In this document: positions 49,033 to 56,781 of the stretch, piece after piece | How the letters are laid out: each line of letters starts with the position of its first letter | How positions within the stretch are numbered: the stretch's first letter is position 1 | Assembly (NCBI GenBank): GCA_019240215.1 | Contig: JAFAYQ010000035.1 | Coordinates: 1 to 64,000, forward strand | Reading direction: 5' to 3' | Source: Actinomycetota bacterium | GTDB lineage: Bacteria > Actinomycetota > Actinomycetes > Streptosporangiales > Streptosporangiaceae | DNA length: 64,000 bases | The notes under the pieces: model-generated | The model's database searches: none | Told to the model about the DNA's origin: nothing | Seen by the model: the letters and a program-made list of their open reading frames with translations, nothing else | Program-made: the position numbers and the translations under genes

Positions 49033-50255
49033 GGCCGGACGCGATCATCGTCGGCGGCGGCATCGGGGGCCTGGCCGCGGCCGTCGGTTTGTGCCGCCGG
49101 GGCGTGCGCGTCCGCCTGTACGAAAAGTCCGGCGAGTTCGGCGAGGTCGGGGCCGGGCTCCAGCTGGCGCCGAACTGCACGCGCATCCTCGGCCACTACG
49201 GCCTGCTGCAGGCGGCCATCGGGCTGGGGGTGGTGCCCGAGCGGATGCGGATGCTGGACGCGCTCGGCGGCGGCGAGCTGACCCAGCTCGACCTGGCCGC
49301 CACCGAGCAGCGCTACGGCTCCCCCTACCTGGTCATGCACCGCAGCGACCTGCACCGGCTGCTGCTGGACGAGGCCCGGCGGCTGGGCGCCGAGCTGGTC
49401 ACCAGCGCCACCTGTACCGGTTATGAAAACGTCGCGGGCGGGGCCCGGGTCGCGTTCGCCGACGGCCGCACCGACACGGCCGCGGTGGTCATCGCGGCCG
49501 ACGGGCTGCACTCGGTCGCCCGGCCGCTGCTGATCGACGACGAGCCGGTGAACTCGGCCTACGTCGCCTACCGGGGCGCGGTGCCGTTCGCGGCGGTGGC
49601 GGAGAACGAGATCTTCGCCCATGACGTGGTCGTCTACGTCGGGCCACGGTGCCACTTCGTGCAGTACCCACTGCGCGGCGGCGAGATGTTCAACCAGGTC
49701 GCGGTGTTCGAATCGGCCAAGGCGCGGGCCGGGGCGGCCGACTGGGGCACCCCCGACGAACTCGACGCCGCCTTCGCGGGCAAGTGCCGCCCGATCCGCA
49801 AGGGCCTGCCGTTGATGTGGCGCGACCGGTGGTGGCGCATGTTCGACCGCGACCCCATCATGCGCTGGGTCGACGGCCGGATCGCTCTGCTCGGCGACGC
49901 CGCTCATCCCCCGCTGCAGTACCTGGCCCAGGGCGCGGTGATGGCCATCGAGGACGGCTGGGTCCTGTCCGAGCACGTCGCGGGCGGTGGCCCGGCCGCC
50001 GACTGGGACGCGGCGCTGGCGGCGTACGAGGCGGTGCGGACCGAGCACTGCCGCCGGGTGGTGGAGACCGCCCGGGCGTGGGGGCGGCTGTGGCACCTGG
50101 ACGGGGCGGAGCGGGAGCGGCGTAACACCATCCTGCGGAGCCGGGACCCATACGACTACTCGTTCCTGGACTGGCTGTTCGGGCCGACAGCGCTGACGCC
50201 GGAGCAGGAGCCGGAGCTGTTCCGGCCGATCGCGCTGGACGCAGCCGAGGCCTGA
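49029..50255 (+). CDS. 3-Hydroxybenzoate 6-hydroxylase
   Basis: 408 aa class A FAD monooxygenase. AIIVGGGIGGLAAAVGLCRRGVRVRLYEKSGEFGEVGAGLQLAPNCTRIL, YLVMHRSDLHRLLLDEARRLG, VVIAADGLHSVARPLL, and the GD motif IALLGDAAHPPLQYLAQGAVMAIEDGWVL. The PPLQYLAQGA segment is the hallmark of 3-hydroxybenzoate 6-hydroxylases. Makes gentisate directly from 3-hydroxybenzoate and thus feeds the preceding genes. GTG start in a 4-nt overlap. Confidence 0.92.
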   Translation: MRPDAIIVGGGIGGLAAAVGLCRRGVRVRLYEKSGEFGEVGAGLQLAPNCTRILGHYGLLQAAIGLGVVPERMRMLDALGGGELTQLDLAATEQRYGSPYLVMHRSDLHRLLLDEARRLGAELVTSATCTGYENVAGGARVAFADGRTDTAAVVIAADGLHSVARPLLIDDEPVNSAYVAYRGAVPFAAVAENEIFAHDVVVYVGPRCHFVQYPLRGGEMFNQVAVFESAKARAGAADWGTPDELDAAFAGKCRPIRKGLPLMWRDRWWRMFDRDPIMRWVDGRIALLGDAAHPPLQYLAQGAVMAIEDGWVLSEHVAGGGPAADWDAALAAYEAVRTEHCRRVVETARAWGRLWHLDGAERERRNTILRSRDPYDYSFLDWLFGPTALTPEQEPELFRPIALDAAEA

Positions 50256-50560
50256 GCCGTCCCGGAGGCTCAATCTGAGACCGCCAGCTTGTGATTTTCT
50301 GCACGAGTAGCTCCGGTCGGCAGCGTCAATGTTACGGAAATCACGTCGCCGCAGGTCAAGACCCTTGGACTAGACCACCGGAGAGGTTTCCCGCTGTCAC
50401 CTTGGCGGACTCCGGGCGGGCACGTCCTGGTTACCTTCCGTGATGAAAAGTATCGAGAGCGTGATAGATCCCTCACTGCAAGGTTTCTCGAATGTGGGAC
50501 AGGATGAATAAAGCGTTAATTTCTCAAGCCGGCGGGCTTGACGACCGAGAGGACCAAGCT
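50256..50560. other. Noncoding leader region upstream of PEP carboxykinase
   Basis: 305 bp without a supported gene. It is A+T-richer than its surroundings and contains in-frame but rare-codon sequence just before the PEPCK start (for example TTA and AAT codons), which argues that it is not translated. TCAAGCC-GGCG-GGCTTGA (50524-50541) forms a 7-bp hairpin 20 nt before the start and could act in translational control. GAGAGGA before GTG 50561 is the ribosome-binding site. Confidence 0.5.
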
Positions 50561-52393
50561 GTGGCCGACGTCGATGCGATCCTGCAAGCCGCCCACCTGA
50601 AAAACGACAGCGTGCGCGAGTACGTACGCCACTGGGCCGGAGTGACGGGGGCCGACAACATCGAGGTCGTGAGCGTCGACGACGACGCTCGGCTGCTGCA
50701 GGAGGCGCTGGAGGCGGGCGAGATCGCGCCGGCCGGCCAGGACCTCTACTACTCGCGGAGCTACTACAAGGACACCGCCCGGTCCGAAGAGCGCACGATC
50801 GTCGCCACCAGCAACCCGGCCGACAAGGGTGTCTACGACAACTGGTACCCCGCCGAGGAGATGAAGGCCAAGCTCACCGGGCTGATGACCGGCGCGTCGG
50901 CCGGCAAGACCATGTACGTGATCCCGTACCTGATGTCGGCCCCCGGATCACCGCTGGAGAAGTACGCCGCCGGCGTCGAGCTGACCGACAACCGCAGCGT
51001 GGTCCTGCACATGAACCGGATGGCCCGGGTCGGGGTCGAGTACATCAACAACCTGCGCGACCCGGACAGCTTCGTGCGGGCCGTGCACGTCACCGGTGAC
51101 CTGGAGAACCTCGGGCAGGGCACGCCCGAGGACAAGCGCTACTTCGTGACCGTGGCCGACGAGCGCACCATCCTGCACTTCGGCTCCTCCTACGGCGGCA
51201 ACGCGCTGCTCGGCAAGATCGCCCACGGGCTGCGCCAGGCCAGCTACGACGGCTGGGCGTTCGGTAACTTCCTGGCCGAGCAGTTCATGCTGCTCGGCAT
51301 CACCGACAAGGTGACCGGCAAGAAGTGGCACATCGCGGGCGGCTTCCCGAGCGCCTCGGGCAAGACCAACCTGGCCATGACGCTGCCCCCGGACGCGCTC
51401 GGCGACCGCTACCACGTGGAGTTCTACGGCGACGACATCGCCTGGATGTGGACCGGCGAGGACGGCCGCCTGTGGGGCATGAACCCCGAGTTCGGTGTGT
51501 TCGGCGTGGCCAAGGACACCAACGAGAAGACCAACCCGGGCGCGCTGGACGCGGTCGGGCCGGGCACCCGGGCGATCTTCACCAACATCGCCTACAACGC
51601 CAAGACCCACGAGGTCTGGTGGGAGGGCCGCACCCCGGAGCCGCCGGCCGACCTCGACGGCTGGCTGGACTGGAAGGGCGAGCCGGTCGCGGAGCGCACG
51701 CCGGACCACCAGGGCGACCCCTGGGCCCACCCGAACAGCCGGTTCACGACCACCCTGGCCAACGTGCCCAACATCGCGCCCGACTACGACAAGCCGGAGG
51801 GCGTGCCGATCGACGGCATCATCTTCGGCGGCCGCACCCGCGACCGCGAGCCGCTGATCCGGGCCATCACCGACCTCGCCGAGGGCGTCTACGACGGGCT
51901 CACGCTGGGGGCCGAGGCCACCTTCGCGGCCGACGGCCTGGACGGGCAGCTGCGCTACGACCCGATGTCGATGCGCCCGTTCCTGTCCTATCCCGAGGGC
52001 AAGTACGCCGCCCACTGGCTCAGCGTGGTCGGCGCCTGCCGCCAGCAGCCGATCTTCGCCCACGTCAACTGGTTCCAGCGGGACGCCGGCGACGGCCACT
52101 TCCTGTGGCCCGGCTACCGGGAGAACCTGCGCGCCCTGCTGTGGCTGATGCAGCTGCGCGACGGCGAGGTCAGCGGCGTCGAGTCCCCGGTCGGCATCCT
52201 GCCGGCCAAGGCCGAACTCAACCTCGACGGCCTCGACATCGACCCGGCCGACCTGGACCGGCTGCTCACCATCGACACCGAGCGGTGGCGGCAGGAGATC
52301 GGCTTCCGCCAGGAGCACCTCGAACAGTTCCCCGACCTCCCCGACGAGATCTGGGAAGCACACCGCCGCATCGCCAAGGCGCTCGGCGAGTAA
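50561..52393 (+). CDS. pckG: GTP-type phosphoenolpyruvate carboxykinase, divergent
   Basis: 610 aa, the usual length for GTP-PEPCK. Family landmarks: YYKDTARSEERTIVAT, HFGSSYGGNALLGKIAHGLRQASYDGWAFGNFLAEQFMLLGITDK, P-loop GGFPSASGKTNLAM, EFYGDDIAWMW, GMNPEFGVFGVAKDTNEKTNPG, GIIFGGRTRDREPLI, MRPFLSYPEGKYAAHWLSV, HVNWFQRDAGDGHFLWPGYRENL. The P-loop Cys that is nearly invariant in GTP-PEPCK (SACGKT) is Ser266 here, and the MRSEAT lid motif is GAEAT. GTG 50561 with GAGAGGA is preferred over an upstream ATG. Converts oxaloacetate to PEP. Confidence 0.88.
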   Translation: MADVDAILQAAHLKNDSVREYVRHWAGVTGADNIEVVSVDDDARLLQEALEAGEIAPAGQDLYYSRSYYKDTARSEERTIVATSNPADKGVYDNWYPAEEMKAKLTGLMTGASAGKTMYVIPYLMSAPGSPLEKYAAGVELTDNRSVVLHMNRMARVGVEYINNLRDPDSFVRAVHVTGDLENLGQGTPEDKRYFVTVADERTILHFGSSYGGNALLGKIAHGLRQASYDGWAFGNFLAEQFMLLGITDKVTGKKWHIAGGFPSASGKTNLAMTLPPDALGDRYHVEFYGDDIAWMWTGEDGRLWGMNPEFGVFGVAKDTNEKTNPGALDAVGPGTRAIFTNIAYNAKTHEVWWEGRTPEPPADLDGWLDWKGEPVAERTPDHQGDPWAHPNSRFTTTLANVPNIAPDYDKPEGVPIDGIIFGGRTRDREPLIRAITDLAEGVYDGLTLGAEATFAADGLDGQLRYDPMSMRPFLSYPEGKYAAHWLSVVGACRQQPIFAHVNWFQRDAGDGHFLWPGYRENLRALLWLMQLRDGEVSGVESPVGILPAKAELNLDGLDIDPADLDRLLTIDTERWRQEIGFRQEHLEQFPDLPDEIWEAHRRIAKALGE

Positions 52394-52733
52394 CAGTACG
52401 GCCGCGAGCCGCGGGCCGGTTCGAGCAAGCCTCGTTCCGGGCCGCGGCCTGCGCTTTGCCCGGGGCTGAGGCGCGGACCGCTTCTTGCTGTTATCGGGCA
52501 GGGGCGGCGGGCAGCGGGCGCGGCGGATCGGGCGCCAGAGCACGCGGGCGACTCCGCTTCTTGCTGTTATCGCCAAGGGCGGGGGGTCGGTGGGTCTGGC
52601 CAGGCGGGGCCGGGCGGACTCGGCGGGGGCGGGTAGCGGTGATCAAGGGGCGGGGGTGAGCGGCGGGGACCGGAGCGGGGAGCGGAGTACGGCGGGAGGC
52701 TGTCCGGTCACGGGAGATCGTTAGCATCGTAGG
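52394..52733. other. Intergenic region with a 19-bp direct repeat
   Basis: 340 bp between pckG and a hydrolase gene. No supported gene. Its main feature is the repeat listed separately; the last third is G-rich, up to the GTG start at 52734, which has no clear Shine-Dalgarno. Confidence 0.5.
52478..52572. repeat. Direct repeat CCGCTTCTTGCTGTTATCG, two copies
   Basis: Identical 19-mers at 52478-52496 and 52554-52572, 76 bp apart, in GC-rich intergenic DNA downstream of pckG. Their relatively A+T-rich ends (GTTATCG) stand out. They could be regulator sites or the trace of a duplication. Confidence 0.65.
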
Positions 52734-53504
52734 GTGGATGAGCCTTTGGTGCGGTATTTCGCGGGGCGGGATGGGGTCCGGCTGGCGTACTGGGAGATCG
52801 GGGGTGGGCGGCCGCTCATTCTCGTGCATGGGTTCACGGCCGATGGGCGGCTGATGCTGGAGCACGGGCCCGCAGCGGCGCTGGCCGAGCATGGGTACCG
52901 GGTTATCGCGCCGGATTTGCGGGGGCACGGGGTGAGTGGGCGGCCGCATGACGCGGAGGCGTATCCGGCCGACGTGCTGGCGGATGACGGGCTGGCGTTG
53001 ATCGACGCGCTCGAGGTGGGGGCGGGGGCGTTCGACCTGGCGGGGTATTCGCTGGGCGGGAAAGTGGTGCTGCGGATGCTGGCCCGGGGGGCGCGGCCGG
53101 GGCACGCGGTCGTGGCCGGGCAGGGGCTGGATGCTCTTGAGGCGGCCAGCTCCCGGACGGGCGGGCACCGGAAGTTGCTGGTGCGGATGGCCAGCGGGGA
53201 AACCTTCGAGCCGGGGACTCCGGACGCGCTGGCGGCGCAGTGGATCAGCGCGCGGGGTGGTGATCCGGTGGCGATGTCGCTGGTGCTGGACTCGTTCACG
53301 GCGACGGCGGGCGACGCGCTGCGGGCGGTGACGGTGCCGACGCTGGTGGTGGTGGGCGATCGGGACCCCCGCGGGGATACGGCCGAAGAGCTGGCTGGTC
53401 GGCTCGGAAACGCGCGGGTCGTACGGGTGCCGGGTGACCACGGGAGCGCCTTGCTGTCGACCGAGCTGACCGCCGCGATCCTGGAGTTCCTCAGCTCGGC
53501 ATGA
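52734..53504 (+). CDS. Alpha/beta hydrolase
   Basis: 256 aa. HGFTADGRL oxyanion region, nucleophile elbow LAGYSLGGKVVLRM, Asp in VVGDRDPRGDT and His in VPGDHGSALL complete the triad. Codon use is slightly more relaxed (more GGG and GTG) than in neighbouring genes. GTG 52734. Its end overlaps the convergent LysR gene by 14 nt. Function unknown. Confidence 0.82.
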   Translation: MDEPLVRYFAGRDGVRLAYWEIGGGRPLILVHGFTADGRLMLEHGPAAALAEHGYRVIAPDLRGHGVSGRPHDAEAYPADVLADDGLALIDALEVGAGAFDLAGYSLGGKVVLRMLARGARPGHAVVAGQGLDALEAASSRTGGHRKLLVRMASGETFEPGTPDALAAQWISARGGDPVAMSLVLDSFTATAGDALRAVTVPTLVVVGDRDPRGDTAEELAGRLGNARVVRVPGDHGSALLSTELTAAILEFLSSA

Positions 53505-54378
53505 CGGATTCCACCCGGGTGGCGGCGACCGTGCAGGCGGCGCGGACGAAGGCGGCGACCGCCGGTGAACTTGTGTCCTCGGGCCAGGCCAGGGCCAGGG
53601 TGGAATCCGGGAGGTCGGTGACCGGGCGGTAGGCGAGCGCGGGGCGGCGGTAGCGGCGGGCGACCGAGGCGGGCGCGAAGAACACGACGCTGCCGGTCTC
53701 GACCAGGCTGAAGATCTCGGACAGGTTCGAGGCGGGCCAGCCGGCGCCGGGGCGGCGCGGTCCGGTCGGGCGGCCGTCGCTGGCCGCCGATCCGCCGGGC
53801 AGCTTACGGCCGGCCAGGTCGGCCAGGCACAGCTCGGTCCGGGCGGCCAGCGGGTCGGCGGCGGCCAGCGCCACCAGCAGCGGCTCGGTCAGCAGCGGTT
53901 CGCGGTCCAGGCCGCGGTCATCGAACGGGCACAGCACCAGCCCCACGTCGGCGCGGCCCTCGCGTAGCGCCTGGGGTTGTTCGCCGAATCGGCCGAGGAC
54001 CAGCTCGGGCGGCAGGGCGGCGCCGTCCGCGCAGTAGGCGTCGAGGATCTGCGGCAGCAGGCCACCGTCGACGTCGGCCTTGAGCGCGACCCGCAGCCGG
54101 GGCGACACCCGGCCTGCCTCCCGGGCCCGGCGGGCGGCGGCGGTGACCGCCTCCAGCGCGGCCCGGGCGTCGCGCAGCAACACCTCCCCGGCCGCGGTCA
54201 GCCGCACCTGCCGGGTGGTCCGCTCCAGCAGGGCCACGCCGAGCTGCCGTTCGAGGTCGCGGATCGCGCGGGACAGCGGCGGCTGGGCCATGCCGAGCCG
54301 GGCGGCGGCCCGGCCGAAGTGCAGTTCCTCGGCGACCGCGACGAAGTACCAGAGCTGCCGCACCTCCGGGTCATTCAT
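53491..54378 (-). CDS. LysR-family transcriptional regulator
   Basis: 295 aa. N-terminal HTH: VRQLWYFVAVAEELHFGRAAARLGMAQPPLSRAIRDLERQLGVALLERTTRQVRLTAAGEVLL. The effector domain follows with LVLCPFDDRGLDREPLLTEPLLVALAAADPLA. ATG 54378. Divergent from the NmrA-type gene, with a palindrome (54399-54411) in the shared promoter region, so it most likely controls that gene. Confidence 0.93.
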   Translation of the reverse strand: MNDPEVRQLWYFVAVAEELHFGRAAARLGMAQPPLSRAIRDLERQLGVALLERTTRQVRLTAAGEVLLRDARAALEAVTAAARRAREAGRVSPRLRVALKADVDGGLLPQILDAYCADGAALPPELVLGRFGEQPQALREGRADVGLVLCPFDDRGLDREPLLTEPLLVALAAADPLAARTELCLADLAGRKLPGGSAASDGRPTGPRRPGAGWPASNLSEIFSLVETGSVVFFAPASVARRYRRPALAYRPVTDLPDSTLALAWPEDTSSPAVAAFVRAACTVAATRVESVMPS

Positions 54379-54398
54379 ACCCCCAGGGTACCAATCGC

Positions 54399-54411
54399 GA
54401 CCGAATCGGTC
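54399..54411. promoter_or_regulatory. LysR-type palindrome
   Basis: GACCGA-A-TCGGTC, 6-bp perfect arms, in the 69-bp divergent region between the LysR gene and the NmrA-type gene. Candidate recognition site. Confidence 0.55.
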
Positions 54412-54447
54412 CTTCACCTGCGGGAATGCGCCCGGTTAGCTGGCACC

Positions 54448-55326
54448 ATGATGGTTGTCACCACGCCGACGGGCGATATCGGCGCGCAAGTCCTCGCCCG
54501 CATCCTGGAAAACGGCGAGGCGGTCCGGGTGATCGCCCGCGATCCGGCCCGGCTGCCCGCGCGCGTGCACGAGGGCGCCGAGGTGGTGCCGGGCTCGCAC
54601 GGCGACGCCGACGTGATCACCAAGGCGCTGGCGGGCGCCGACCGGCTGTTCTGGCTGGTGCCGCCGCCCCCGTTCAGCAGTCCCGGCCCGGCCGGGGACT
54701 ACTACCTGAACTTCACCCGGCCGGCCAGCCAGGCGGCCGCGAGCCAGGGTGTCGGGGTGGTGAGCGTCACCACCCTCGGTCACGGGTATCGAGGGCAGGC
54801 CGGGCTGCTGTCGGGCGCGCTGGCCATGGACGAGCTGATCGAGGACGCCGGGGTGGCCTACCGGGCGCTGGCGATGCCGTTCTTCATGGAAAACCTGCTC
54901 CATCAGGTCCGGCCGATCAAGGAGCAGGGGATGTTCTCGATGGCGAACACCGCCGGCCGGCCGCTGCTGGCCGTCGCCACCCGGGACATCGCCGCCGCCG
55001 CGGCGGCGCTGCTGCTCGATGCCTCCTGGAGTGGACGGGCCCGGGTCCCGCTGGTGAGCCCGGACAACCTGACCCCCACGGGCATGGCCGAGGTCATCTC
55101 CGACACGCTGGGCCGCCCGGTCCGCTACCAGCAGGTCCCGGTGGCGGACTACCAGGCGATGATGCGGCGGCGCGGCGCCAGCCCGGCGATGGCGCAGGGC
55201 TTCGCCGAGATGACCGAGGCGCAGAACGACGGGATCTACGACGCCGAACCGCGCGACCAGGCCGCGGCCACCGCCACCAGCTTCCGGCAGTGGTGCCGAG
55301 ACGTCCTCAAGCCCGCCGTCGGGTGA
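54448..55326 (+). CDS. NmrA-like NAD(P)-binding protein
   Basis: 292 aa. Rossmann-type start MMVVTTPTGDIGAQVLARILENGEAVRVIARDPARLPARV with the NmrA pattern (TGxxG replaced by PTGDIG). Continues DVITKALAGADRLFWLVPPPPF, VVSVTTLGHG, YRALAMPFFMENLL and VATRDIAAAAAALLLDASWSG, as in NmrA/azoreductase-like proteins. It may sense or reduce using NADPH. Divergent from a LysR gene that probably regulates it. Confidence 0.88.
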   Translation: MMVVTTPTGDIGAQVLARILENGEAVRVIARDPARLPARVHEGAEVVPGSHGDADVITKALAGADRLFWLVPPPPFSSPGPAGDYYLNFTRPASQAAASQGVGVVSVTTLGHGYRGQAGLLSGALAMDELIEDAGVAYRALAMPFFMENLLHQVRPIKEQGMFSMANTAGRPLLAVATRDIAAAAAALLLDASWSGRARVPLVSPDNLTPTGMAEVISDTLGRPVRYQQVPVADYQAMMRRRGASPAMAQGFAEMTEAQNDGIYDAEPRDQAAATATSFRQWCRDVLKPAVG

Positions 55327-55350
55327 GCTCGGGGCCGGTGAGCGCCGGCG

Positions 55351-56022
55351 TCAGGACGGCACCATCGTGCGGGCCGACAGCGCCTGCAGGATGATCTCGG
55401 TGACCGCCGTCAGCGGGATCGCGGTCGAGTCGATGACCAGGTGGTAGTGGTCGTTGTCGGCCGGGTTGACCCGGTAGAGGCGGCGGACGTAGGCCGTGCG
55501 GGCCTTGTCGGCGGCGCCCAGGCGGGCCATCGCCTCGTCCCGGCTGATGCCCTCGATCGTGGCCCCCTGGGCGGCCCGGCGGTCGGGCGGCCCATCCAGC
55601 CGGACGTGGAAGCCACGGCTCTTGCCGAGGACGACGGCCGCCCCGCGGCCGAGGATCACGCCCTCACCGCTGGCGGCCATCCGGTGGATCCCCTGCTCGG
55701 CGTTACCACGCAGCTCGTCTTCGAGCAGGTGGGCGGGCGGCGGCGACTGGGTGGGCCCGACCGGCATGCCCTGCACCAGCGCGGTCAGCATCCGGTGGAC
55801 CGGGGTGTGCCGGGCCTCGGCGGGGGTCAGCTGCTCCACGCAGGGCCCGCAGTCCTCGAGGTCGTCGGTGGTGCTGGTCATCCGCTGCAGGAACGGCACG
55901 CCGAGCCGTTCGGCCAGGCCAGGGGCGACGACACTGCCACCGGCGCCGTAGGCGGCCGAAATGGTGACCAGCCGGGACTCGTGCGGGGCGCGGCCGGTCG
56001 CTGCATCAGCAGTCACTGTCAT
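55351..56022 (-). CDS. Cytidylate kinase-like family protein
   Basis: 223 aa. P-loop-like ISAAYGAGGSVVAPGLAERLG (the family has GAGGS in place of GxxGxGKS), then GVILGRGAAVVLGKSRGFHVRLDGPPDRRAAQ and RLYRVNPADNDHYHLVIDSTAIPLTAVTEIILQAL. This is the Cytidylate_kin_2 group, distinct from housekeeping Cmk; physiological substrate unknown. Cys-rich TTDDLEDCGPCVEQL insertion. ATG 56022 with AGGAG upstream. Confidence 0.85.
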   Translation of the reverse strand: MTVTADAATGRAPHESRLVTISAAYGAGGSVVAPGLAERLGVPFLQRMTSTTDDLEDCGPCVEQLTPAEARHTPVHRMLTALVQGMPVGPTQSPPPAHLLEDELRGNAEQGIHRMAASGEGVILGRGAAVVLGKSRGFHVRLDGPPDRRAAQGATIEGISRDEAMARLGAADKARTAYVRRLYRVNPADNDHYHLVIDSTAIPLTAVTEIILQALSARTMVPS

Positions 56023-56216
56023 CCATCTCCTCATTGAGCGTTCGTTGTCATCTTTCCCCAGCGTGAGCGGTCTATCACTCACCAACGCGACTTAAGAACA
56101 AGGTCACCGGGGCATTGGTCAGGAATCGAGAAGCAGCCGGGACCGCCGTCGGCCTAGCCTTTTGATCGCTGGCCGGTACCGTACCGAGCCGATTGAGCCA
56201 GAAAGGCGTGGTGATC

Positions 56217-56666
56217 ATGCCCGCGAAGACTTCGCAGACCGGGTCGGACGGATTCTCGGCGGCCGAGCGGGCCGCGATGAAGGCGCGCGCGGCCGAGCTG
56301 CGGGCCGAAGGCAAGAAGGGGGCCAAGAAGGCCGACGAGCTGCAGGCCGCCCTCGACGCGATCGCCAAGATGGCCCCCGAGGACCGGGTGATCGCCGAGC
56401 GCGTGCACGCCACCCTGCTCGACAGCGCCCCGGAGCTGTCGGTCAAGACCTGGTACGGCATGCCCGCCTACACCAACCCGGACGGCAAGATCGTGGTCGC
56501 GTTCAAGAACTCGGGCAAGTTCGGCACCCGTTACTCGACCCTGGAGTTCCAGGACGCCGCCCACCTCGACGACGGCGACATCTGGGCGGTGTCGTTCGCG
56601 CTGCCGGCCTGGAGCCCAGCCGTCGAGCAGAAGGTCGCCGAGCTGATCAAGACCGCCGTCGGCTGA
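56217..56666 (+). CDS. DUF1801-family protein
   Basis: 149 aa. A Lys/Ala-rich N-terminal helix (KARAAELRAEGKKGAKKADELQAALDAIAKM) precedes the DUF1801/YdhG fold: VIAERVHATLLDSAPELSVKTWYGMPAYTNPDGKIVVAFKNSGKFGTRYSTLEFQ. The YGMPAY segment is typical. Family members are reported as iron chaperone-like, but the role is not well established. The 56023-56216 gap upstream holds no gene I can support. Confidence 0.82.
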   Translation: MPAKTSQTGSDGFSAAERAAMKARAAELRAEGKKGAKKADELQAALDAIAKMAPEDRVIAERVHATLLDSAPELSVKTWYGMPAYTNPDGKIVVAFKNSGKFGTRYSTLEFQDAAHLDDGDIWAVSFALPAWSPAVEQKVAELIKTAVG

Positions 56667-56742
56667 CCGGCACTGCCTGGCAGCGGGGACCGAGCGGCCA
56701 ACGCGCCCAGCGGCTCCCTTGACGGTGGGCGGAGCCCGTCTC

Positions 56743-56765
56743 TAAAATACGTTTGGAGCCAAACG
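56743..56765 (+). promoter_or_regulatory. Promoter/operator of the hpa-type operon
   Basis: CGTTTGG-AG-CCAAACG (56750-56765) is a perfect inverted repeat just upstream of the operon start. TAAAAT at 56743-56748 could be a -10 element with the operator covering the transcription start, as expected for repression. GGAGG follows at 56771-56775. No dedicated regulator gene lies within the operon. Confidence 0.6.
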
Positions 56766-56781
56766 AATTTGGAGGTGGGGC

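Noticed and set aside
50292-50353. CRP-like site (TGTGATTT ... AAATCAC) upstream of pckG
   Set aside because: The half-sites are about 40 bp apart and the nearer match to the TGTGA-N6-TCACA consensus is poor.
55334-55349. Hairpin GCCGG-TGAGCG-CCGGC as terminator between convergent genes
   Set aside because: Only a 5-bp stem in GC-rich DNA; too weak to report as a feature.
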